The notes under the pieces were generated by a model that saw only the letters and a list, made by a program, of their open reading frames with translations, made no database searches and was not told where the DNA came from. The position numbers were made by a program, and so were the translations under genes. This document shows, piece by piece, positions 55,411 to 64,000 of a DNA stretch of 64,000 nucleotides. How positions within the stretch are numbered: position 1 is the first letter of the stretch; each line of letters opens with the position of its first letter. Origin of the DNA: Cannabis sativa (taxonomy: Eukaryota; Streptophyta; Magnoliopsida; Rosales; Cannabaceae); the NCBI RefSeq assembly GCF_029168945.1, contig NC_083602.1, positions 48,111,442 to 48,175,441 on the forward strand, written 5' to 3'.

Positions 55411-58400
55411 TGACTTTATAGAGCTGGAAATGAAGGATCATGACGCTACACTTGATATGGATTGGCTATCCATTCATCTATTGCTGAAAGTATTTGGTCG
55501 CTTTTGGAAACAAAGGCCGGAGATCAGATTACTTTCAAAGAAGTTAAGCTAGCCTTATGAATTTCTTTAATCTCATCCTTAAAGATTAGCCAGATAAGGA
55601 AGGTATGGTGTCAAGCGTTGTTGGCCAATGTAGTGCACAAAGCACTGGAGACACAACTAACAATGAAAAATACGGACATAATCTGTGAATTCCAAAAGGT
55701 CTTTTAAGAGATCTACCGGGGATAACCTCAGACAATGACGTGGAGTTCATCATCAAGTTAGCTCCAAGAATTCTTCAATTTTGAAGGCTCCATACAAAAT
55801 GGTGATTAACAAGCTGTAGAAACTCAAAGTATAGCTACAAGAGCTCCTATACAAAGGGATCTTTAGACCAAGTTTCTCACCTTGGGGTGCTCTAGTAATC
55901 TTTATCAAGAAGAAAGATGGAAGCACGAGGATGTGCATAGACTATTGTGAGCTCAACAAGGTGACCATCAAGAATAAGTACCATTTGCCAAGGATTGACG
56001 ATCTCTTTGATCAATTGCAAGGCTCGAGTGTGTTCTCAAAGATAGATCTAAGATCTAGGTATCACCAGTTGAAGGTCCGGAAGGAAGGCATACCCAAGAC
56101 AGTATTCAGAACACGGTATGGACACTATGAGTTTTTAGTAATGTCTTTTGGACTAGCTAATGCCCCAGCAACCTTCATGGATATGATGAATAGGGTGTTC
56201 AAGGAGTACCTAAATAAGTTTGTTGTTGTATTCATTGATGACATTCTTATCTACTCCAAAACTGTGGAAGAACATGTGGAACACCTGAGGATGACTCTAA
56301 ACCGACTTAAGGAGAACCAACTATACTCCAAATTCAAGAAATGTGAATTCTGGTTAGAGAAGGTAGCGTTCCTAGGCCATATAGTTTCCAAATATGGAGT
56401 CAAGGTGGATCCTACAAAGATCGAAGCGGTCAAGAGCTGGCCAACACCTAAGACTGCAAGTGAAGTAAGAAGATGGTTACTATAGACGCTTCGTTGAAGG
56501 ATTTTCCAAGATTGCAACTCCTCTAACCAACTTGACTTGAAAGACGCAGATGTTTGTCTGGTTAGAAAAGTGTGAGGGTAGCTTCCAAACACTAAAGGAC
56601 AAACTAATAACAGTCCCTATATTATGTGTTCCCAATAACAAGGATAAGTTTGTGGTGTACTATGATGCATCGAAACAAGGGCTGGGATGCATGCTAATGC
56701 AAAATGACAAAGTATTAGCATATGCCTCAAGACAACTTAAGGAGTATGAACAAAGGTACCCAACACACGATCTAGAGTTGGCAGCAGTAGTTTTTGCGCT
56801 AAAAATATGGAGGCACTATCTCTACAGGGACAAATGTGAAATTTATACCGAACACAAGAGCCTGAAGTACTTCTTTATGCAAAAGGAACTCAACATGAGG
56901 CAGAGGCGTTGGCTAGAGCTTGTTAAGGACTATGATTGTTAAATCCACTACCGCCCGAGGAAGGCCAACGTAGTAGCAAACACGCTAAGTAAAAGCAGTT
57001 ATGCCAGCTTGGCAATACTAGCACAAATGGAAAAGTCACTACAATAAGAACTCCAAAGAAGTGGTATGTAGATCATTACACTAAAACTAGCTAACCTAAC
57101 AATTGTCTTGACGTTGCTATAAGAACTTAAAGATGCACAGATTGTAGATGAGCTCTTACAGAAGAAAAGAGCAGGCTTGCTAGAGAAGGAGCAAAGGATT
57201 TCTCTGAAGGTACAAACAGCATGCTGAGGTATAAGGGAAGAGTGTGTGTAGCCAATGACGTAGAGCTTAAAAGAAAGATCATGATGGAAGCACACACTAC
57301 ACCCTACTCAATCCATCCAGGGTCAAACAAAATGTACAATGACTTAAAAACCTTGTATTGGTGGTCAGGGATGAAGAAGGATGTAGCTGAATTCGTAGCT
57401 AGATGCCTCACTTGTCAACAAGTTAAGGTTGAACATCAGAGACCAGCAGGGATGTTGCAACCCTTGGAAATCCCAAAATGGAAGTGGGAAGACATAGCCA
57501 TGGATTTTGTGACAAGACTACCCAGAACAACCAAGCAACACGACTCATTTTGGATAATTATAGACAGACTCACCAAGTCAGCACACTTTGTTCCAGTAAA
57601 GTCTACTTACAACGCAGAGCAATATGCTGACATGTACGTGAAAGAGATATTGAGGCTGCATGGAGTTCCAAAGACGATAGTCTCTGATAGAGGTTCAGTA
57701 TTCACCTCCAAGTTCTGGGAGAGTCCACATAAGGCAATGGGGATATGCTTCGAGCGTGCGCACTAGACTGCACGCACCATCTGAACGCACCATCCAAATA
57801 CTCGAGGATATGCTTCGAGCGTGTGCACTAGACTGCACTGGCTCGTGGAGCAAGTATTTACCCCTAATGGAGTTCTCCTACAATAATAGTTATCAAGCCA
57901 CAATCGGAATGGCACCATATGAGATGTTGTATGGACGAAAGGTAGGTCACCGCTTCACTAGGATGAAGTTGGAGAAATAGGTCCAGAAGCAGTAAGAGAA
58001 GCTTCAGAAGCTGTGGAAAAGATACGACAAAGGATGCTCAATGCCCAAAGTAGACTGAAAAGTTATGCAGATTTGAAAAGACAGGAGGTTGAGTTTTCCG
58101 TAGGGGACTTAGTGTTCTTGAAGGTATCACCTATGAAGGGGATTATGCGTTTCGGAAAAAGGGGAAAGTTAAGCCCAAGATTTATAGGTCCTTTTGAAAT
58201 ACTGGACAGAGTTGGTCAGGTAGCGTACCGTTAGGCCCTACGGCCAACATTAGGAGAAACGCATAATGTTTTCTACATTTCCATGTTATGTAAGTATGTA
58301 CCTGATCTGACACATGTGCTTAAGTACGAGAACTTGAACTTATAGCAGGACATGAGCTTTATGGCACGCCCTGTGCGCGTGATAGAAGAAGGAATAAAGG

Positions 58401-58550
58401 TCTTACGAAATAAGATTATACCCTTAGTCAAAATCCTGTGGAGTGATAGTTCTGATAGAGAAGCGACATGGGAGTTGGAGAAGGACATGTAGAATCCGTA
58501 CCCCGAGTTATTCTCAAGTAAGTAAATTTCGAGGACGAAATTCCTTTAAG
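55411..58550 (+). pseudogene. G2 protease end, RT, RNase H, integrase and chromodomain-like tail (decayed)
   Basis: The end of protease is near 55420-55560 (ATLDMDWLSIH). RT has FIDD at 56231-56242 and [11 protein letters not shown] at the RNase H start (about 56720-56750). The integrase zinc region and core (ARCLTCQQVK, WKWEDIAMDFV, VSDRGSVFTSKFW) span 57300-57730, and the GPFEILDRVG C-terminal part is near 58190. A chromodomain-like stretch (LVKILW, EATWELE) lies near 58420-58490. Lesions include scattered stops at 55560-55930, a deletion/frameshift near 56470, TGA 56527-56529, TAA 56940-56942 and a rearranged segment at 57741-57838. Confidence 0.88.
57741..57838 (+). repeat. 33-bp direct repeat within G2 integrase
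   Basis: GGATATGCTTCGAGCGTG... occurs at 57741-57773 and 57806-57838 with one mismatch. The second copy is in its native place in integrase. The first copy replaces the stretch that should precede SERTIQ, so it is a local duplication with loss. Confidence 0.85.
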
Positions 58551-58560
58551 GAGGGTAGAT
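58544..58560 (+). other. G2 polypurine tract
   Basis: TTTAAGGAGGGTAGAT immediately before the 3' LTR. Confidence 0.8.
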
Positions 58561-61064
58561 TGTAATAGCCAAAATATTCAGTTATTAATTTTCTATTATA
58601 TTGGTCTAGAAACCTCAATGTGGAAATAGTGATTACATAAAATATATTACTTTATCCAGTAATTCTCTAAACATAGTACTATATTAATAATAGTTTTCGA
58701 GAATTTATAATACTTTAGTAAGCATATAATAATTTTAGATAAAGCTCAAAATTATAGCTCTTTATTAAGAGGAAGTGTCTTGATGAGTTAGATATGATAT
58801 ATATTTGAGAATTATTTACGTGGTCAAAGGAATGAAATTTGTCTATGTTAGTTAATCATTTTTGAAAATTGGTATTTCTCCTAGTAGTATTTATCATGAG
58901 AATTGTGTCATTCCTATAAATTAAACTTTGCTAAGGACTTACTTGATTAGGAGAGTGTTTTATCAATATTATTATTGTCATGATTATTAGTTAGCCATTT
59001 AATTATGAAGTGATATGTATTACTATGCTATGTTATATAGTAATAATTATAGTAGTAGCAGTAGTTAAGTGATATATAGCTCCGGCCAAAAGCTTTGAAT
59101 AATAAGCTTAGCTAAATATAGCAAAGTATTAATAGTAGCACATATATATAAATATATAATCCCTTAAGATAAAGTAATTGTGGGTCAAATACATAAAGTA
59201 TTTGTATATACGTGTATAAAAGATGTAGCTAGAAGATAATTCAAAAATTCTAAAACAAAAACTTTGTCAATCAAAGTCCACACGTGTGAGTAAAACTCTC
59301 AACAAATGGGACTAAGTCACATAGCTTATTCTAGCTTTTTATGGGTGAACTTCTTCAATGAACCATATTGGCCGATTTTATGGCTAGGAGGTTAATCTTA
59401 ACTAGAGTTAGTAGCAAAGTTAAGTTAACTAGGGTGTGGTTAAGTTCTTAGCCTATAAATACTATTAAAGCTTATACTCTCCCTCATCACCTCTAGTTAT
59501 CTCTGCCACTATTACCATTTACACTCCCAATCTCAGTAACTCTTAAAAGTGTCCAAGCTCTCTCTTTCTCTAAGCTAGATCAACTACCTCACACAACTAT
59601 AAATCAGCAATATACTTCCATAATTTTCACTCCCATATATAAATCACAATACACCTCAAGCCATACCATTATCATTCTTTAATTAGTCTTCCATAGCTTT
59701 AGATTAAACACCAACTTTTATACGCCTAGAAATTATTCAAGATCTCATATCATCACATTCCTCTATCCTCTCGCATATATATATATATATATTTCATCAT
59801 ACTGGCGTCACTATCACTATAATTTCACATTTAAGTTATTAGTGCTCCATTAAATCTCATTTGGAAACTAAGGTATATCATTTGATAGTTTTGAATTTGT
59901 AGATACAAAGTTAACGTTTCTAATATATATATATATATATACCACTATATTCTAATTAATAAGTGTAAAATTTAGGTTTTTCGTAAGAAACTCATTATTG
60001 GTTCTCAAGGATCACTCTCATTACAATCAAGGCTAGAACTCCACATTTGAGGTAAGGAAATTAAGTAGAAAAAATAAGTTTTCTGTACGTAATAACATTC
60101 ATAGGAAGAGTGGGAATAGTAAAAGAGAAGTTAACTAAGGTCTTCTGCCTGACTCTTTATTGTTTGTTATTTAATGTACTGTATAATATATATTCAAACA
60201 ATATGTTTATAAGATTCATGTTATTTATGTATGTTTACAGTATTAGAGCATGGCCATTGCTAAAGGTATATATTTAAATAATATGTTTATAAGATTCATG
60301 TTATTTGAGTATGTATGTAAATAATGTGTTTATAAGATTCACATTATTTAATTATGATTGTTATGTTATTTAAATAATGTATAGTAGTTTGGCATTATTT
60401 AAATTAGGTAGATTATAATGTGACATGGTTTGACCGAGAAGATAATGGTTAAATACTTGACTATTGGGTCTATATGGTAGATAGGGGGCCATTTAGTAGT
60501 GGGTACAATTTTACTAAACCCAGCCCTCCGCCATTTAGTCCAATAACTCGAGTTTATTTGCCAAAGTCGGACTCGGGCGTAATCATTATTATGTGATTTA
60601 GCTTAGAACCTAGTTATTAGCTACTAGTGATATAATTAAGTTTATGTTTTGCTATCTGTCTAGATATGTGCATGTGCATTTTAGTTAGGATTTACTTTTA
60701 TTTATGTGACTACCTGACACACATTTCCTTACTGAGTTTAGTAGCTCACCCTTATTAAATTACCATGTGCAGACCAAAGTAACTGAAAGTATAGAATGCC
60801 GGTGGCAAGTGGAACTTTGGACGCTTGTGTGTGTGAACTCGCTGAGGGCCATATAACTGCGGGCGATCTAGGGCGCTCTATTTATTTTTTTACGCTATTA
60901 AGTTTATGTCGTAATTATTTTAGTTATTATTTATTATGTCTTTTGTACGAAAACTGGCCAGTTGTGAATATTTTCAAGTATTAAATAAAAATGGGACATT
61001 ATGATTTTCCGCGATTAACGCTTGTAAATAAAATTAATATTTTTATAAAAGTACGGGCGTTACA
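58561..61064 (+). repeat. G2 3' LTR
   Basis: 2504 bp, ending GGGCGTTACA, then TSD CACAC. It has longer (AT)n tracts (59774-59792 and 59923-59941) than the 5' LTR and scattered substitutions, about 1-2% by eye. Confidence 0.93.
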
Positions 61065-61069
61065 CACAC

Positions 61070-63821
61070 GGGGATCCAATTCATCTTCTTCCGCCATCTC
61101 TGGCTCAATAATTTCACGGACCATTAGGACGGGTAGGTGGGCGGCAACGTTGTAACACTGCCTGGCCTCTACCTAGTTCCCTCTCACGGTTCCTATTCCA
61201 GCCTCCTGAGTAGGGAATTTCAGGCATAAGTGCCTAATTGACGTGACTGCACCAAAATCCACCAGGGCCGGTCGGCCGAGGATTGCATTGTAAGCTGTTG
61301 GGTAGTCCACCACCACAAACGTGCAGTATTTGAAAGTGCTTTGGGGTGTGTCCGGGCACAAGGTGACTGGGAGCCTCACTTTTCCCATTGGGATGAGTGT
61401 TGTTCCATTGAACCCTGTGAGCTGGGAACCGCTTGGTGAAAGATCCCGGTCCGTGAGGCCTATTGCTGTGAAGGCTTCTTTGAATAACAAGTTCACAGAA
61501 CTCCCGTTGTCGATTAGGATTCTAGCCACAATCTTATTGGCAATGGGAGTCTCTATGACCAGGGGGTCATGATGAGGAAAACGCACTGTCTTAGCGTCCT
61601 CTTCTGTGAATGTAATGGGCTGATCCATCAGCCGGGGCATTTGAGCTGGGAGTTGAGTAACCTCCCAAACCTCACTGTGCTTCACGGCCCCTTCGTAACG
61701 TTTCAGCTCCTTCTGGGTAGTTCTTCCGATTTGAGGTCCTCCTGAGATCATGGCTACTCTTCCGTTGGGTCTCGACGGTAGGCCAGGAATTTGTTGGGTT
61801 TCCCCTGGGGGAGCAATTGGGGCTAATGCTCCGGCTACACCCCCTGGTGCTCCTTGGGGCAAAGGCCCTCCTGCCTGAACCGGATTGAGGTGAGGCAACC
61901 GGTTCTTGATCCATTCGTAAAGATGCCCCAGTTGGATCAAGTTTTCAATCTCGTCCTTGAGGTTTTTGCATTCATTAGTGCTATGCCCAATGTCGTTGTG
62001 ATACTCGCATCTTTTGTTGGGATCCCTCAGGGAGCTATCCATGTACAGAGGAGGCGGTCTCTGGTAGTGCGTATTTTGCCTGGTAGCAAAATACACATGC
62101 TCTTGGGAGTCCGTTAGCTCTATGTACTGGGTATACTGGGGAGTGTACCCCCTTTTCTGCCGCTTATCCTCCGTCCGGTTGCTGCCTTTTGAGGACCTCT
62201 TGCTCCGAGAGCCTTGAGAGGGACCTGCTAAACTTGCAGTCAGAGCGGAGTGCGACGAGGCTTGTCCACTCATCCCTGAGGGATTTCCAAAGTGAGAAGA
62301 TGCAGGGGCCAAGGCCTGGCCCTGACTATATCCGGGAGTAGCAAAGATTTGTATGCCGCTCATCGCTGGAGCGGCTGTTGGTAAGGTCCCTGGGAGCTGA
62401 GCTCCGGGTACATATCCCGCTATCCCGGTGGGGTAGTATCCCCCATAGGCCACTATCTGGGCCTCTTCTAGGTTGATGTATTTTTGGACTCTTTCTGGAA
62501 GTGTTGAAGGTTGGAGGCTCCTTCTTGCTGTAACTCATTCCAGAACGGAGTCCTCGTACGGATGCCTGCTTGAAGAAGAGCAAGCTGTTGTCCGTCATCG
62601 ACTTTCTTGGTCTTTGAGGCTTCTTCCTTGAACCTCTTTAAGAAATTCTTCAATGTTTCCGTAGGCAGCTGCTTGATGTTAGTCAACGCGCTGACCTCCA
62701 GATTAACTTTCCTCGCGGCGACAAACTATCTCCGGAAGCTGGTTTGCAGCTTATTCTAGCAATCCACGGATCTTGGCTCCAGTTTCTTGAACCATTCTTC
62801 CGCGGACTTGCTTAAAGTAAGCGGGAAGCATAAACACTTGGCATCATTGCTGACTCTCATGACTGTCATGACTCGGTTGAACCGTGACAGGTGATCGCTT
62901 GGGTCCGAGTTCCCCGGTATAAGCTGCCATTTCGGGCATCTTGAAATTTTTGGGGAGCTCCGCTTCCAAGATGTGCTTGGCACATGGCTCCCAATCTTCA
63001 CAGTCAGAGTCGGAGTCATCACCTTTTTGTCTCCGGGAGACTCGGGCAATGTCTTTTCGGAGTATGGCAAGCTCAGCCATGATTCCTTCGTTTAACGTTC
63101 CCGTAGAGATTGTGGGCACGTGTTTCTTTTGGTCTAGGTGATCCCGGAGGTCACCGTGTTTTCGGTTAATCTGATGTCTCAGATCGACGGGAGGGCATTT
63201 CTGGCTCCTTCTTCCTCTCCCTTCGGGTTCTTGGTGCACAGAAACGCTCTTTTGGTCCTGTTGATCCTGAGGGCCAAGACTCCCTTTTTGGAGTTTGCCC
63301 TTCTGCGGACCTTTCCCTTTCGGGAAATCTGAGCGAACCTTTCGCGGATCCTGCACCCTTTTCTTTTTCCCAGGAGTGGAAGTAGGGTTTTTTTGCTGGT
63401 TCCCTTCAGGGGGATACCTTATAGGGCTAGGTTCCCTAGACTTCTGCTTTTGGGTACTTGGCGAGGATTCTCCTGGTGTCTCTCCAAGTCCAGCAGGGAT
63501 GGCTTTATGATGCACGTGGATTCCTGCTACCTCCATGGCTTTTTGCATGGCCAGCATCACCTCTTGCATCTTTTGGTTTTGTTCTTTTTGGGCTGCGATT
63601 TCAGCTTCGTGATCAGCAGCCTTTTGTCTCAAGAGTACCAACTCTGTGTAGCTACCTTCGTCGTAGGCGTCGTACTCATCGAAGTTTCCTTCATATTCGT
63701 CATCGTGGGTTCCTTCTCCCTTCTCAGAGCCCACATTTGCTCTTGAGGCCAAATCCTCATCGTCTGGGTTTTGAGCGTCTTGAGGAGGACGAGGTTGACG
63801 TGTGTTTCGAGTCTCCACCAT
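61070..63821 (-). pseudogene. G1 gag and protease (decayed)
   Basis: The start is the ATG at 63819-63821 (MVETRNTRQPRPPQ). An acidic, coiled-coil N-terminus and a long Lys/Pro/Gln-rich linker precede the retrotransposon Gag core (SAEEWFKKL, about 62780-62810; LKNFLKRFKEEA near 62620-62655). A short zinc-knuckle-like region (CEYHNDIGHSTNEC, about 61970-62010) and an aspartic protease (ILIDNGSSVNLLF, about 61480-61515) follow. Lesions: a frameshift near 62930, TAG 62756-62758, TAG 62726-62728, a frameshift near 62500 and TAG 61173-61175. Downstream it runs into RT once G2 is disregarded. Confidence 0.88.
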
Positions 63822-63865
63822 TGTCGTTTTGTAATGTTACTGTCTACTTTCAGACGCTTCCTTCA

Positions 63866-63884
63866 GCTCTCAATGAAAGCACCA
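63866..63884 (-). other. G1 primer binding site
   Basis: The minus strand reads TGGTGCTTTCATTGAGAGC, starting three bases inside the 5' LTR end. The tRNA was not identified. Confidence 0.55.
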
Positions 63885-63887
63885 AAA

Positions 63888-64000
63888 TGTTGACCGAGGT
63901 TTTCGGCAACCAATATAATAATAATATTTAGGAAAGCTGTAAGAAGTTAATGCAAGAGATTCTTACGTGGTTGGGGTATTAATGAGCCTTAGTCCACGAG
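63888..64000 (-). repeat. G1 5' LTR (partial)
   Basis: The 113 bp in the window match the left G1 LTR from 29921 (TGTTGACCGAGGTTTTCGG...), which fixes the LTR boundary. The rest lies to the right. Confidence 0.9.

Larger units (their letters stand above)
51946..61064 (+). mobile_element. G2: Tekay/Del-like chromovirus gypsy element, decayed
   Basis: A complete 9119-bp plus-strand element with 2.5-kb LTRs, a tRNA-Met PBS, a PPT and perfect TSD CACAC (51941-51945 and 61065-61069). It sits in the G1 polyprotein between protease and RT. The internal 4.1 kb lacks recognisable gag. Pol motifs and a chromodomain-like tail fit the Tekay lineage (inference). Confidence 0.93.
29921..64000 (-). mobile_element. 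G1: Tat/Retand-like Ty3/gypsy element (runs off right edge), heavily nested
   Basis: Minus-strand gypsy whose 3' LTR is at the left (29921-30549 plus 42495-42608) and whose 5' LTR starts at 63888 and leaves the window. Order on the minus strand: 5' LTR, PBS, gag, protease, RT, RNase H, integrase, then a plus-strand extra gene, PPT, 3' LTR. Three later insertions interrupt it: element 2, a solo copia LTR and G2. About 11 kb of its own sequence is visible. The left flank CATCC (29916-29920) should recur right of the 5' LTR outside the window. An extra antisense ORF between pol and 3' LTR is known for the Tat lineage. Confidence 0.9.

Noticed and set aside
1..64000. CRISPR arrays, tRNA or rRNA genes, bacterial or viral operons
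   Set aside because: No regularly spaced repeats, tRNA cloverleaf sequences or rRNA were recognised by eye; the tRNA-like strings seen are retrotransposon PBS sites.

Overview
The window is plant nuclear DNA, most likely from a eudicot. It carries one chloroplast-type nuclear gene with GT-AG introns, surrounded by nested Ty1/copia and Ty3/gypsy LTR retrotransposons, LINE remnants and a MITE. There are no prokaryotic operons, CRISPR arrays or recognisable tRNA/rRNA genes. The species cannot be proved from sequence alone. The repeat style would suit a Rosales genome (for example Cannabaceae), but that is a guess.

Region 1 (1-12.3 kb): the only host gene, on the minus strand. It encodes a Der/EngA-type double-GTPase. 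Eight coding exons assemble into an open 468-codon N-terminal part, from the ATG at 12181 to exon 8 at 117-278; the rest of the gene lies left of the window. The intron between exons 7 and 8 is about 8.9 kb because it holds a copia element (665-9157, 5-bp TSD GTGAC) into which a second, much younger copia element (3111-8041) has inserted.

Region 2 (12.3-15.2 kb): gene upstream region, a Tourist-like MITE (12531-13275) interrupted by a LINE RNase H fragment, and a truncated LINE (13312-15175).

Region 3 (15.2-29.9 kb): remnants of an older copia family arranged head to head (a fold-back of two LTR starts), split by an 11-kb copia-derived element (element 1, 15951-27023, TSD GGCTT). Element 1 carries a solo gypsy LTR. 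Past element 1 lies the minus-strand body of the older copia copy (27535-29920).

Region 4 (29.9-64 kb): one Tat/Retand-like gypsy element on the minus strand (G1), running off the right edge. Its left LTR is split by a second 11.9-kb copia-derived element (element 2, 30550-42489), which itself holds a solo LTR (36540-38436). Next in G1 comes a plus-strand, intron-containing extra gene with its own TATA box (42940 to about 48460), broken by a solo copia LTR (43675-45530). Then come decayed pol (48700-51940), a complete but decayed second gypsy element (G2, 51946-61064, TSD CACAC), and decayed gag/protease (61070-63821). The G1 5' LTR starts at 63888.

The target-site duplications and reading frames that resume across each insertion order the events: LINE, then old copia, then G1, then element 2, then its solo LTR. 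The most interesting items are the antisense spliced gene of G1, the family of copia elements that share an already-decayed pol yet kept moving, two independent insertions within 4 bp of the same site in two family members, and the 8.5-kb nested retroelement block inside the GTPase gene.
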